This document shows, one piece after another, positions 25,878 to 34,457 of a stretch of DNA of 64,000 nucleotides. The position numbers and the translations under genes are program-made. The DNA lies in contig NZ_LXKA01000298.1 of assembly GCF_001645125.1 (NCBI RefSeq), positions 1-64,000 on the forward strand, in the 5' to 3' direction. The notes beneath the pieces were generated by a model. The model saw nothing but the letters and a program-made list of their open reading frames with translations. It was not told the DNA's origin and did not search any database. The DNA is from Paraburkholderia ginsengiterrae. Its GTDB lineage: Bacteria > Pseudomonadota > Gammaproteobacteria > Burkholderiales > Burkholderiaceae. The number at the start of each line of letters is the position of its first letter. The stretch's first letter is position 1.

Positions 25878-26789
25878 ATGTCGAACACCCAGAAGCTCAT
25901 CGCCGTCGTCGGCGCAACCGGTCAGCAAGGCGGCGCCGTTGTGCGCGCGCTGCAGGCGAGCGGTCGATTCAAAGTGCGTGCGCTCACGCGCAACCCGGCC
26001 AAACATCCGAATCTGGGTGACGAAGTCGTTCTGGCGGATGTCAATCGTCCGGAAACGCTGAAAGCCGCGTTTGCCGGAGCACACGGCGTTTTCCTGGTCA
26101 CCAACTCCTGGGAAGCCGGTGCGGGCGAATCGGAGCAAGCCCTCGCCGCCGTCAATGCGGCGAAGGCCGCCGGCGTGCAACACCTGATCTGGTCGACGCT
26201 GCCTGACGTAGAGACGATCAGCGGCGGCAAGATCAGTGTTTCCCACTTCACGAACAAGGCGAAGTTCGAGCGCGTGGTACGCGAAGCTGGATTTGCCTAC
26301 CACACGTTCGTGATCGCTCCGTTCTACTATCAAAATCTGACCGGCGTCATGGCCCCGAAGCAACTGCCGGATGGCAACACGGGCTGGGCGCTGCCGCTCG
26401 ATCCCAAGCGACGGGTCATCCACATGGGCGATATTGCTGAACTCGGCCGCATCGTGGCGGGCGCATTCGCGCAACCGGAACGCGTTGGGCACGGTGAGCA
26501 TTTGCCGCTTGCCGGCGATTTTCTGAGCTTCAACGAAATTATCGCCACGCTGAATAGTCGGGGAAACAACTTCTCGTTCCAGCACGTCCCGCGCGAGGTT
26601 TTTGCCGGCTTGTTCCCGGGCGCCGAGGGCATTGCGTCAATGCTCGCCTACTTCGAAGCGCACACGTATCTCGGCACGGAGTCGCGCGTCGCGATCGAAC
26701 TCGCCAACAAAGTCGCCGGTGTGCAGCCGACGAAGTTTGCCGCGTGGGCCAAAGCGAACTTCAAACTCGCCCCCGCTGCGCAGTCCTGA
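25878..26789 (+). CDS. NmrA-like NAD(P)-binding protein
   Basis: The 303-residue protein has a Rossmann start VVGATGQQGGAVVRAL near residues 10-25, the NmrA-family pattern VRALTRNPAKHP, then TNSWEAG and HFTNKAKFERVVREAGFAYHT. It belongs to the atypical SDR group that includes NmrA regulators and quinone oxidoreductases such as QorB; the usual catalytic Tyr-x-x-x-Lys is not evident. It follows azoR by 40 nt, and this pairing suggests a role in quinone or redox sensing. Confidence 0.8.
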   Translation: MSNTQKLIAVVGATGQQGGAVVRALQASGRFKVRALTRNPAKHPNLGDEVVLADVNRPETLKAAFAGAHGVFLVTNSWEAGAGESEQALAAVNAAKAAGVQHLIWSTLPDVETISGGKISVSHFTNKAKFERVVREAGFAYHTFVIAPFYYQNLTGVMAPKQLPDGNTGWALPLDPKRRVIHMGDIAELGRIVAGAFAQPERVGHGEHLPLAGDFLSFNEIIATLNSRGNNFSFQHVPREVFAGLFPGAEGIASMLAYFEAHTYLGTESRVAIELANKVAGVQPTKFAAWAKANFKLAPAAQS

Positions 26790-26817
26790 ACCGCCGGCAT
26801 CCGACAGGAGCAGTTCC

Positions 26818-26850
26818 ATGACGCATGGGGAATTGCGGCTGTCGGACTAA
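26818..26850 (+). other. Ten-codon mini-ORF with ribosome site after the NmrA gene
   Basis: An AGGAG at about 26806 precedes an ATG by eight bases, and the frame ends after ten codons (MTHGELRLSD). It overlaps the last bases of the convergent LysR gene. It may be the left-over start of a lost downstream gene or chance. Confidence 0.25.
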
Positions 26851-27791
26851 GAGCCTGACGGTTTCCAACCCATCAGCGTCTCCGCGCTCCATTGCGCTTC
26901 GGCAAGTCTGGAGATGAAGAAATCGGCCAGCGCGCTAACCTTTGCCGGCCGCGCGCGAGCCGTGGGGGTCACGAAGTACAGGCCACCTTCAGGCAGTCGC
27001 CAGTCAGTCAGGATCGGTTCGAGCCGCTCGTCCGGAAAATACTGAGTCGCGACAAACTCGGGTAGTTCTGCGATGCCCAGTCCCGCGACGAGCATGGGCA
27101 GCAACGCTTCCACGCTCGTCACGCGCAATGCTCCGCCTGGCGTGACCGTGCATTCCTCGCCACTTGAGCGGGTAAAGCGCCAAACATCGCGCCGGGTCCG
27201 GTTAACGTAGGTGAGGCACTGGTGTGCATCCAGATCTTGCGGATGCCGCGGACGGCCATAGCGGGACAGATACGCAGGCGATGCCACGACAAACCGGCGC
27301 ACGGGTGCAATGAGGCGTGCCGCGAGCGACGAGTCTTCCAGAATGGCGATGCGCAGTGCGGCGTCGAAGCCCTCCCCGATCAGATCGGCATGAACATCCG
27401 TCAGATGAAGATCCACCGAGATATCCGGATAAATCCGGAAGAAATCCGGCAGGAGCGGCGCGACCCAGCGAGCGCCAAAGGAGAGTGGCGCGGCGAGCTT
27501 GACCAGTCCACGCGGCCGGCTCGAGGTCTCACGAGCGAAATCTTCAGCCTCCTCGGCGTCCGCGTAAATTTTTGCCGCTCGCTCGGCGAGCATGTGGCCG
27601 TAGTCCGTGAGTGCAAGCCGCCGCGAGGTACGGTTAAACAGCCTGCCCCCCAGCCGCTCTTCCAGGCGGGTGACCGCCCGTGAAACCGTGGCAACCGAGA
27701 CGCCCATCGCCGTCGCCGCGCCGGCGAACGACCCCTCTTCCGCGACCTTCGCGAACATCGCGAACCCTTCGAAGTCCGGCAGTTTTGACAT
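26847..27791 (-). CDS. LysR-family regulator (divergent from GST)
   Basis: The 314-residue protein has an N-terminal winged HTH (FAMFAKVAEEGSFAGAATAMGVSVATVSRAVTRLEERLG) and an effector domain from about residue 90. The effector region contains YPDISVDLHLTDVHADLIGEGFDAALRI, typical of the CrgA/DhcR branch. The start at 27791 is chosen because AGGA lies eight bases before it; nine upstream codons in frame are unlikely. It faces the GST gene across 157 bp, and a dyad in that gap is its probable site. Confidence 0.85.
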   Translation of the reverse strand: MSKLPDFEGFAMFAKVAEEGSFAGAATAMGVSVATVSRAVTRLEERLGGRLFNRTSRRLALTDYGHMLAERAAKIYADAEEAEDFARETSSRPRGLVKLAAPLSFGARWVAPLLPDFFRIYPDISVDLHLTDVHADLIGEGFDAALRIAILEDSSLAARLIAPVRRFVVASPAYLSRYGRPRHPQDLDAHQCLTYVNRTRRDVWRFTRSSGEECTVTPGGALRVTSVEALLPMLVAGLGIAELPEFVATQYFPDERLEPILTDWRLPEGGLYFVTPTARARPAKVSALADFFISRLAEAQWSAETLMGWKPSGS

Positions 27792-27824
27792 CGACAATCC
27801 TGCAACGATGGTTTTCAATCATTT

Positions 27825-27840
27825 CTATTTCGAAAAATAG
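27825..27840. promoter_or_regulatory. Candidate LysR operator between LysR and GST
   Basis: The dyad CTATTT-N4-AAATAG (perfect 6-bp arms) contains a T-N11-A core and lies 34 bp upstream of the LysR start, in an A+T-rich patch of the divergent gap. Placement and symmetry fit a LysR recognition site. Confidence 0.45.
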
Positions 27841-27948
27841 CACGTTGCCATAAATTTGTCCTGTCGCAGTTCCAATCGCGCTTTCAACAGCGCTTTTAAC
27901 CGCTCTACGGGCGCCTTCACCGGCGACCAATCGACCAAGGAAATTCCC

Positions 27949-28587
27949 ATGACCACAACGCTCGAAGTTCATGCATTCGCCACACCCAACAGCATCAAGG
28001 TGCCCATCGCGCTGGAAGAGATGGGGCTCGACTACCGCCTCGTTCCCGTCAACCTGCGCGAGGGTGAGCAGAAGACGGACGCATTCAAGGCGATGAATCC
28101 GAACGCGAAGGTCCCGGTTCTCATCGACCGGTCGGTTCCCGGAGACGGCGCCGTGACGCTCGGCGAGTCGGCCGCGATCCTGGTCTACCTCGCGGAGAAG
28201 ACCGGCCACCTTCTGCCAAAGGAGGGCCCAGAGCGCGGCAAAGTCTTCGAGCAGCTGTTCTTCCACGCGTCCGGCCTCAGCCCGGCGTTTCTGCAGTTAT
28301 TCCTGGTCGCGATCCAGACGTCGCCGCAGCCCGAAGCAAAAGCGCGTGCGCTGGCGGAGGTCGACCGGACGCTGGGCGTGCTCAACCAGGTCCTCGAGCA
28401 CCATCCGTACGTGGCCGGCGTCGAGTACAGCATTGCGGACATCGCCCATTTCGGGTGGATATGGCGCCATCAGGCCATCGGCGCGACGCTCGACGAATTC
28501 CCGTTTGTCTCTCGCTGGTTCGAAGAAATCTCGACGCGCCCCGCTGTCGTCACCGCCATTGCGAAGACCACGGCACTCGCCCGCTAA
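27949..28587 (+). CDS. Glutathione S-transferase family protein
   Basis: The 212-residue protein has an N-terminal thioredoxin-like domain (residues 1-80) with FATPNSIKVPIALEEMGLDYRLVPVNL, the cis-Pro region KVPVLID and the glutathione-binding ESAAILVYLAEK. An all-helical C-terminal domain carries YSIADIAHFGWIWRH. It resembles the YghU/Ure2p-like or Nu-class bacterial GSTs. The start at 27949 has AAGGA upstream; the open frame before it has no ribosome site. It is probably controlled by the divergent LysR. Confidence 0.88.
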   Translation: MTTTLEVHAFATPNSIKVPIALEEMGLDYRLVPVNLREGEQKTDAFKAMNPNAKVPVLIDRSVPGDGAVTLGESAAILVYLAEKTGHLLPKEGPERGKVFEQLFFHASGLSPAFLQLFLVAIQTSPQPEAKARALAEVDRTLGVLNQVLEHHPYVAGVEYSIADIAHFGWIWRHQAIGATLDEFPFVSRWFEEISTRPAVVTAIAKTTALAR

Positions 28588-28668
28588 CGCGATGCGAGCC
28601 CGCATTTCTCAGGCATCTACGCAACGCAACGTGACTCATCCCGCCATCCATCACCAAGGAGTATCCAG

Positions 28669-29034
28669 ATGAACGACCGTATCAACGAACTGCTCTATCG
28701 CAACCTTCAGGAAGTATTTGGCGAAGGCGACGCACAACGCCGTCGCGCAGCCATCAAGGAACTCTATACCGACGATTGCGTGGTCTACACGCCGGCGGCC
28801 AAGATCGTCGGGCACGACGCGCTCGATAAATTCTCGGGAGAGCTTCGCGCGACGCATCCGCATTTTGTTTATACGCCACTCGGTGACGCTCAACCCCTCC
28901 ACAACGCGGGCCGGCTCAACTGGGGCTCCGGTCCGCGTGGTGAGGCGGCCGACTATACGGGCGTGGATATCATCATCGTTCGTGATGGGAAGATCGAGGC
29001 ACTCTACGTTTTTCTGGACACCGAACCTTCGTAA
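28669..29034 (+). CDS. SnoaL/NTF2-like fold protein
   Basis: The 121-residue protein has the NTF2-like pattern: an N-terminal helix LYRNLQEVFGEGDAQRRRAAIKELY, then DDCVVYTPAAKIVGHDALDKF, and C-terminal strands (VDIIIVRDGKIEALYVFLD). Such cone-shaped proteins are isomerases, hydrolases or small-ligand binders; the substrate is not known. It starts 81 nt after the GST stop with AAGGAG upstream and may share its transcript. Confidence 0.75.
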   Translation: MNDRINELLYRNLQEVFGEGDAQRRRAAIKELYTDDCVVYTPAAKIVGHDALDKFSGELRATHPHFVYTPLGDAQPLHNAGRLNWGSGPRGEAADYTGVDIIIVRDGKIEALYVFLDTEPS

Positions 29035-29079
29035 GCGGGTTCAATGATCGACGGAATATAGCCGGCCCCCGGGATCGTA

Positions 29080-29105
29080 GGCGCGCAAGTTCGTTATCGC
29101 GCGCC
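29080..29105. terminator. Hairpin between convergent genes
   Basis: GGCGCGC and GCGCGCC form a perfect 7-bp stem around a 12-nt loop. The stem overlaps the last codons of the minus-strand gene at 29094. It lies in the gap between two convergent genes and may end both transcripts. Confidence 0.4.
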
Positions 29106-29480
29106 GTCCCGGTTTGTCACGAACGTCTCTGTGCGCACACCATAGTGCTTCGTGACTTCGGAGTCCGTCATCAGTCTGGATGACTTCAGGATAGGACCGA
29201 CCACCTCATACAGTCGATCGGGATCGGGGCCGTACATATACAAATAGCCATCGTTGCCGTCGATGTGAATCTCGGTCTCACCGAGCTCGCCAACGCCCGC
29301 TCGCGTTATCGCGCTTGCCAGCCGATGCTCGAGCGCGCGAATTCGCGCGCGGTCCTTGGGGTAGTAATCGAAATGGACCATCATGACCGGTCCTGGCGGC
29401 CTTGGTGGTTGCTCGGCCGCTTTGCTGCCCGTCAACAAGGCGAAGCATAGCAACGTGGCGAATGCACTTCTTTTCAGCAT
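29094..29480 (-). CDS. Small exported protein, unknown
   Basis: The 128-residue protein has a signal peptide (residues 1-22, ending GSKAA). A compact domain follows with strands MMVHFDYYP, TEIHIDGNDGYLYMYGPD and a helix containing DRARIRALEHRLASAI. The alternating pattern suggests an alpha-beta sandwich. I do not recognise the family. It starts 13 nt downstream of the small membrane protein gene at 29494 in the same direction. Confidence 0.6.
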   Translation of the reverse strand: MLKRSAFATLLCFALLTGSKAAEQPPRPPGPVMMVHFDYYPKDRARIRALEHRLASAITRAGVGELGETEIHIDGNDGYLYMYGPDPDRLYEVVGPILKSSRLMTDSEVTKHYGVRTETFVTNRDGAR

Positions 29481-29493
29481 AAGGCGACGCCGG

Positions 29494-29682
29494 TCATTGC
29501 TTCTTTTGATTCGACGAGAAGTTGAAAAAGACGTCAGTCAACACGAATGAGCCGCCGCCGGACAGAACATCTTTCCAGAAAGTACTGGGCCAATCCAGTC
29601 TCTTCAGGATGACCGATAGGGCAATTCCCAGCAGGAACATGAGGACAAGTCGAGCGATCGTCTCATGGAAATCGAATTTCAT
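29494..29682 (-). CDS. Small single-helix membrane protein, unknown
   Basis: The 62-residue protein has one clear hydrophobic segment (residues about 11-26, LVLMFLLGIALSVIL) flanked by charged residues, followed by an amphipathic tail ending NQKKQ. A ribosome site (AGGGGAAG) precedes the ATG. It is probably co-transcribed with the exported protein downstream. No family recognised. Confidence 0.55.
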   Translation of the reverse strand: MKFDFHETIARLVLMFLLGIALSVILKRLDWPSTFWKDVLSGGGSFVLTDVFFNFSSNQKKQ

Positions 29683-29869
29683 GCTTCCCCTTGGACTCTG
29701 GGTACCGGATGCGTCATTATGGTTTTAGCCGATCGCTGCCCTACTCAATTGGCATAGAAGCCTCCGCGCCTAGCGGGCCGCGATCGAACGCAGGCGATCC
29801 GAAACAGCCGCTACCCTTCTCGCGACTGCAACGACCTCTTCCAGAACGCCACCGCGAATAATAAACGCA

Positions 29870-30325
29870 CTATTCGCCGGGCGGCAACAGTGCCAAAAGC
29901 AGGCGCCGCAACTCCACACTTTCGCGCTGAGTCAGCCGCGCGGTGAGAACGCGCTCGACCTCCTCGACACGCGGACGCAACGCCGCAAGATTCTTCTTGC
30001 CTTCAGGTGTCAGGAAGAGCACATAGCTACGTTTGTCGACGGGATCGTCCGAGCGTTCGATCAACTCGTTGCGAACCATGCGCGCGACGAGATCGGCGAT
30101 GGTCGAACGGTCCACGTCGAGTTCATCGCCCAGCTGCCGCTGGTTGATGCCGGGCGCCCGCTGCAAGATTTCGAGCGCCGCGTACTGGACGCTCGTGATC
30201 TCGGTGGAGACTTCGCTGAGCCATACCGCAACGTGACGCTGCTGGGCGCGGCGCACCAGGCTGCCCGTGAATCTCGACAGCGCTTCGGGGTAATCGTGTT
30301 TGGTTGGCAATTTCTCGGCGTTCAA
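29870..30325 (-). CDS. mobR: MarR-family regulator, probable repressor of mobA
   Basis: The 151-residue protein has the MarR winged-helix core: SVQYAALEILQRAPGINQRQLGDELDVDRSTIADLVARMVRNELIERSDDPVDKRSYVLFLTPEG in residues about 45-110, including the DxRSxx wing. It starts at a TTG that overlaps the mobA stop (TTGA) and has no ribosome site of its own, so translation is probably coupled to mobA. In Comamonas testosteroni the MarR-type MobR represses mobA and is released by 3-hydroxybenzoate; the same logic is inferred here. Confidence 0.82.
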   Translation of the reverse strand: MNAEKLPTKHDYPEALSRFTGSLVRRAQQRHVAVWLSEVSTEITSVQYAALEILQRAPGINQRQLGDELDVDRSTIADLVARMVRNELIERSDDPVDKRSYVLFLTPEGKKNLAALRPRVEEVERVLTARLTQRESVELRRLLLALLPPGE

Positions 30326-32229
30326 GGAGAAGGCGGGTTCGTTCGGAAAATGGGCCGCAAAAACGCATTCAATTCAGCGTACGCGTCCAGCGGAAGCAGA
30401 TGCGCGACATACTGGTCCGGGCGGACCACGACCAGTGCGCCCCGCTCGCGGTCGATGCCGCGCTCAGTGAAGATATCAGCCGATGCGTCGCTCGTAAACG
30501 CCTTCTCGTAGTCGATGAGGCCGTAGCGCCCTTTGCGCGGAAGCAGCAACGCGTGCACATCTTCAAGTCGCACTTCGCGATGAGGCTGCTGCAACACAGC
30601 GCGCAGATCAAAGACGCTATCCACGTCAGCATTTTCTGGCGTGACGAGACGCAAGACAGAATCCGGCGACCTGGCGAGATGGTCGCACAGCGCATGAAGC
30701 GCACGGCCGCTCGCGTCCGAAAAAGCGTACAGGCGCCAGCGACCGTCGGCGCGCGCAACGTGGCCGAGTTGCATCGGCTTGGCGTCGGCGAGACGAACGA
30801 CGGGTGCCGAATGAAAGCGCGTGCCGATGGTAATGCCGGTGGCGAGCGATTGATACGTCGGTTCGCCCGTCAATGCACCCGGCCGGTATCGCGTCGCGAC
30901 GCCCGCCGTATAGCGGCCCGCCCGCACGAAGTAAGCCTGCAGTTCGGCGGGATCGACACCGCCTGCATCGGGCCGGTTGGGATCTTTCGGCGGCGCGGCC
31001 ATCATCGCGGACCATGCCTTGTCGAAGTCGATCAGCTCCTGCGCGACGGGCTGGCGTTCATCCGAGTACGAACGCAGCAGGTCGGCGCCACTCCGTCCTT
31101 GCAGCACCGCGCCGAGTTTCCAGCCGAGATTGAACCCGTCCTGCATCGACACATTCATGCCCTGACCCGCTTTCGCACTATGCGTATGGCAGGCGTCGCC
31201 GGCAATAAACACGCGTGGCTCGCGAGACGTTCCGTCGGCGGCGATCGCGTCGTCGAAGCGATCAGTCAAACGCTGCCCCACTTCATAGACGGAGAACCAC
31301 GCAACCTCTTTCACGTCGAGCGTATAGGGATGCAGAATCCGTTGCGCGGTCTGAATCATGCGCTCGGCCGTGACCTGCTTGACGGTGTCGCGATTCTCAG
31401 GCGTGACCTCGCCAAGGTCGACGTAAAAGCGCACGAGATAGCCGCCTTCGCGCGGAATGATGAGCAGGTTGCCCTGGTTCGCGGATTGAATCGCAGCCTT
31501 GAGCCGGATGTCGGGAAAGTCCGTCACCGCGAGCACATCCATCACGCCCCATGCATGATTGGCCGCATCGCCGCGCAGGGTTTGACCAATGGACGTGCGC
31601 ACGCGACTGCGCGAGCCATCGCAGCCCACGACATAGCGCGCGCGCACGACGATCACTTCATCGAGGCGCGCCGCATCCGTGCGGCGCAGCGTAACGCGCA
31701 CCGGATACTCGCCCTCGTTATCGCGCTGCACCTCCACGACTTCGAGATCGTAGTCCGGTTCGAGCCGCTGCGCGGAGCGGCGCATCACGTCGAGCAGGTA
31801 GTCCTGCACGCGCGCCTGATTGACGATGACGTGCGGAAACTCCGAGATACCTGTTTCGGTATCCTGAACACGGCCGGTACGCCCGATCGCGCCGCGGTCG
31901 TTTGCATCGGGCCGCCAGAAGACCGTCTCGTTGACCCAATAAGCTTCGCGCAGCAGGCGCTCGCTCAGGCCAAATGCATTGAACATCTCGACCGTGCGGC
32001 ACGCGACACCATCCGCTTGCCCCATCAGCAGCGGGCCCGAGCGGCGCTCGACGATACGCGTCGTAATCGACGGGAACTGCGACAACTGGGCCGCCAGCAC
32101 TAGCCCGGCCGGGCCGCTTCCGGCGATCAGCACGTCGACCGTAGCGGGCATGTCCGCGCGCGGCGCACCGTCGGCGGCCGGCTCGATCGTGGGATCTCCG
32201 ACGCGAAAACCGTCGTTATGAAATTGCAT
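30322..32229 (-). CDS. mobA: 3-hydroxybenzoate 4-monooxygenase-like flavoprotein
   Basis: The 635-residue FAD aromatic hydroxylase is close to the length of Comamonas MobA. The FAD-binding GSGPAG motif lies near residues 37-42. The DG motif with GCDGSRSRVR lies near 200, and GDACHTHSAKAGQGMNVSMQDGFNLGWKL near 335-365. A C-terminal thioredoxin-like domain begins around residue 450. The reaction is NADPH-dependent hydroxylation of 3-hydroxybenzoate to protocatechuate; relatives use phenol or other meta-substituted phenols, so the substrate is probable rather than certain. ATG at 32229 is chosen because GGAGG lies eight bases upstream; an earlier TTG would overlap that site. Confidence 0.8.
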   Translation of the reverse strand: MQFHNDGFRVGDPTIEPAADGAPRADMPATVDVLIAGSGPAGLVLAAQLSQFPSITTRIVERRSGPLLMGQADGVACRTVEMFNAFGLSERLLREAYWVNETVFWRPDANDRGAIGRTGRVQDTETGISEFPHVIVNQARVQDYLLDVMRRSAQRLEPDYDLEVVEVQRDNEGEYPVRVTLRRTDAARLDEVIVVRARYVVGCDGSRSRVRTSIGQTLRGDAANHAWGVMDVLAVTDFPDIRLKAAIQSANQGNLLIIPREGGYLVRFYVDLGEVTPENRDTVKQVTAERMIQTAQRILHPYTLDVKEVAWFSVYEVGQRLTDRFDDAIAADGTSREPRVFIAGDACHTHSAKAGQGMNVSMQDGFNLGWKLGAVLQGRSGADLLRSYSDERQPVAQELIDFDKAWSAMMAAPPKDPNRPDAGGVDPAELQAYFVRAGRYTAGVATRYRPGALTGEPTYQSLATGITIGTRFHSAPVVRLADAKPMQLGHVARADGRWRLYAFSDASGRALHALCDHLARSPDSVLRLVTPENADVDSVFDLRAVLQQPHREVRLEDVHALLLPRKGRYGLIDYEKAFTSDASADIFTERGIDRERGALVVVRPDQYVAHLLPLDAYAELNAFLRPIFRTNPPSP

Positions 32230-32301
32230 GATGTCTTCCTCCAATCAGTCTCGATCATCCTGGCGACGAATATACTCCGTACACCAACTATTTTAAAGCA
32301 C

Positions 32302-32321
32302 AACATGTCCTGATGGATGTT
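32302..32321. promoter_or_regulatory. Candidate MarR-type operator upstream of mobA
   Basis: AACAT-N10-ATGTT is a 20-bp interrupted dyad 73 bp before the mobA start, just upstream of a TAAAAT hexamer that could serve as a -10 box. Its size fits a MarR dimer. The dyad is short, so this is tentative. Confidence 0.3.
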
Positions 32322-32331
32322 TACCCTGAGT

Positions 32332-33105
32332 TCAGGACGCGCTTTGTGAATCTCCGTCGATGGGGATCATCTGCCCGGAAATGGAGCGCCCGGCGTCGGA
32401 TGCCAGAAAAACAGCGAGCGCCGCGATGTCCGCCGGATCGACGAAATGCTTGATGGACTGGTTCGCGAGCGCAGCCGCCTCTTCCTGCTCGACGGTGCGG
32501 CCGCTGGCTGACGCGCGTCCCGCCAGAACCTGCTGAATACGCGGACCTTCCACGGCGCCCGGCAGGATTGCATTGACGCGTATGCCGAACTCGCCCAGTT
32601 CACGCGACAAGGTCTTGGCGAAGCCAATGAGCCCCCATTTGGTCGTTGCGTAGGGACTGCGGTTTGGATAACCGAAGCGGCCGGCAAGAGAGGACATGAT
32701 GAGAATCACGCCAGAGCCCGATTGCTTCAGGAAAGGAATGGCCTGCTGCGTGACCGTGAATGTGCCCGTGAGGTTCAGACGGAGCACCGCCTCCCACGCG
32801 TCCGGATCCAATTCCTCGACACTTGCGGTCGGTCCCGCAATGCCCGCGTTGTTGATCAGGACGTCCAGGCCACCGAGCGCGGACGCGGCGTCCGCGACCA
32901 TGCGCGACGCCGCCGCGCGATCGGCGATGTCGCACACCGCTGTCCTGACGCCTGGCCACTGCGCCTGCATTTGCTGAAGCGCCGCTTCATCGATGTCGCA
33001 AACAAAGACACTCGCGCCCGCCGAAACGAACGCTTCCGTGATGGCCCGCCCTATTCCGCCCGCACCCGCCGTGACCAGCACGCGGGAGCATTTCGATATG
33101 GTCAT
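32332..33105 (-). CDS. Short-chain dehydrogenase/reductase
   Basis: The 257-residue classical SDR has the cofactor motif TAGAGGIGR near residues 11-19, the acidic residue VCDID near 36-40 indicating NAD preference, NNAG near 88-91, and the catalytic Ser/Tyr/Lys (IMSSLAG, then YATTK near residues 152-156). The C-terminus has the usual SGQMIPIDGD. It lies 36 nt downstream of the thioesterase gene and belongs to the left arm of the Crp-flanked locus. It may oxidise a hydroxy acid or alcohol that enters the same pathway. Start 33105 has GAGGA upstream. Confidence 0.85.
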   Translation of the reverse strand: MTISKCSRVLVTAGAGGIGRAITEAFVSAGASVFVCDIDEAALQQMQAQWPGVRTAVCDIADRAAASRMVADAASALGGLDVLINNAGIAGPTASVEELDPDAWEAVLRLNLTGTFTVTQQAIPFLKQSGSGVILIMSSLAGRFGYPNRSPYATTKWGLIGFAKTLSRELGEFGIRVNAILPGAVEGPRIQQVLAGRASASGRTVEQEEAAALANQSIKHFVDPADIAALAVFLASDAGRSISGQMIPIDGDSQSAS

Positions 33106-33141
33106 GGAATCCTCTTTTCCGAGTTGGATCACGCTCGCCGC

Positions 33142-33555
33142 TCAGTCGCAGGCGGCGCGTATAAAGTCCGGCACAGGGACCGCTTTCAACCGTCCGCCGT
33201 CCTGCTTGATACACAACGCACGAGTCGCACGACCCTCGCAAACCAGCGTATCGCCGCGCATGATTCGATGGCTCTGGATAAAGACCTTGCCGCGCCATTC
33301 CTCGATGCGGGAATGCACCTCGAGACTTTCGCCGTAGGTCGCCGAGGTGTGGAAACGGGTGGCGACTTCCAGCAGCGGCGCGCCGACGCAGTGGGGCAGC
33401 GTTTGCATCTCCCGCCATGGCGGCAGGCCGCACTGTATAAAATAATCGTGCGATGCGGCGTCCATCCAGCTCGAGAAGTTCGGGAAAAAGACGATCCCGG
33501 CCGGGTCGCAATCGCCGAATTGCACGTTGACACGATAGACAGTTTCTTTACTCAC
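33142..33555 (-). CDS. Hotdog-fold acyl-CoA thioesterase (4-hydroxybenzoyl-CoA thioesterase type)
   Basis: The 137-residue single hotdog domain has the active-site stretch FGDCDPAGIVFFPNF near residues 13-27, in which the Asp of CDPAGIV is the catalytic residue of this family. It hydrolyses an acyl-CoA thioester. In carnitine degradation a thioesterase of this fold releases glycine betaine from betainyl-CoA, and here the gene accompanies a carnitine-dehydrogenase-like enzyme and a BKACE enzyme. That suggests the same step on this or a related substrate. The start is GTG at 33555. A dyad shared with the MFS promoter lies about 64 bp upstream. Confidence 0.82.
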   Translation of the reverse strand: MSKETVYRVNVQFGDCDPAGIVFFPNFSSWMDAASHDYFIQCGLPPWREMQTLPHCVGAPLLEVATRFHTSATYGESLEVHSRIEEWRGKVFIQSHRIMRGDTLVCEGRATRALCIKQDGGRLKAVPVPDFIRAACD

Positions 33556-33609
33556 GGGCCTATGCTCCAGTTTCCAGTCCGACCATTGTGCGTGTATTGC
33601 ACTCGCAGC

Positions 33610-33629
33610 ACTGTCACCGCGGCGACAGT
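33610..33629. promoter_or_regulatory. Crp/Fnr-type operator between thioesterase and regulator genes
   Basis: ACTGTCA-N6-CGACAGT shares both half sites ACTGTC-N8-GACAGT with the site at 34458. The centre (33619.5) lies 64.5 bp from the thioesterase start. If it acts as a class II activator site at -41.5, the predicted -10 hexamer is CACAAT at 33590-33585 on the minus strand, a 4/6 match. Confidence 0.6.
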
Positions 33630-33668
33630 TCGCATCGGCCGCAGCGCGAGCGCTTCGGGGAGCGGGAA

Positions 33669-34373
33669 ATGACCAGACAAAAGCGATTGGTCACCGTTTC
33701 GCTGACGCTCGACGAATTGCTCGCACAGTCGCCGTGGTTCGCGCGGCTGGACGAGCCCGTGAAGGCTCGCGTGCGCGCTGACACATCGGAGCGCTCGGTC
33801 GCCGGGGGCCAAACCCTCGGGCACCATGGCGAACGGCAACACGTATGGTTCGGCGTGCTCGAAGGCATCATCAAGTGGTCGATCACCGCGCGCGACGGAC
33901 AGTCGGTGACGTTAGGCGGACAGTCGGTAGGCAGCTGGTTCGGAGAAGGCACGCTGATTCGCAACGCACCACGCGAGTCCGATCTCATCGCGTTGCGCGA
34001 CAGCCGCGTCGCGCAGATTCCACACGCCACGTTCAACTGGCTTCGCGAGACCCAACCGTCGTTCAACGAGTTTCTGCTGCTGCAGGTCAACGAACGTCTG
34101 CACTGGTTCATGGGCGCAGTCGCCGCGCACGGCTTGCTTGATACCGACAGCCTTGTCGCGCGGGCGCTGGTGGGCATGGTGCACCCATTGTCCAATCCGG
34201 GCGGGGTGGGACATCTCACGATGTCTCAGGAAGAACTCGCCAACCTGGCGGCCGTATCGCGTCAAACGTGCAATAAGGCGATGACCCGCTTCAAGAATGC
34301 CGGTCTCGTGCGCACCGAGTACGGCGGCATCGTCGTGCTGGATCTGCCTGGACTTCGCGCGCTGGCGCGCTAG
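33669..34373 (+). CDS. Crp/Fnr-family transcriptional regulator
   Basis: The 234-residue protein has a cyclic-nucleotide-binding-like beta roll (residues about 15-125, including VAGGQTLGHHGERQHVWFGVLEG and GSWFGEGTLI) and a dimerisation helix. The C-terminal winged HTH carries LTMSQEELANLAAVSRQTCNKAMTRFKNAGLV near residues 180-212. It has no N-terminal cysteine cluster, so it is not an oxygen sensor of Fnr type, and the cAMP-binding residues are not obvious. It sits inside the divergent locus and probably binds the two ACTGTC-N8-GACAGT sites. Start 33669 follows a GGGAGCGGGA stretch. Confidence 0.82.
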   Translation: MTRQKRLVTVSLTLDELLAQSPWFARLDEPVKARVRADTSERSVAGGQTLGHHGERQHVWFGVLEGIIKWSITARDGQSVTLGGQSVGSWFGEGTLIRNAPRESDLIALRDSRVAQIPHATFNWLRETQPSFNEFLLLQVNERLHWFMGAVAAHGLLDTDSLVARALVGMVHPLSNPGGVGHLTMSQEELANLAAVSRQTCNKAMTRFKNAGLVRTEYGGIVVLDLPGLRALAR

Positions 34374-34457
34374 CACGGTACATCGCGCTTCGGCCGCGTT
34401 CGCGCGTGGCCTGGCTGCGTGGTCTGGTCGCATTGCCTGGTGTTTACGCTGACCGAC

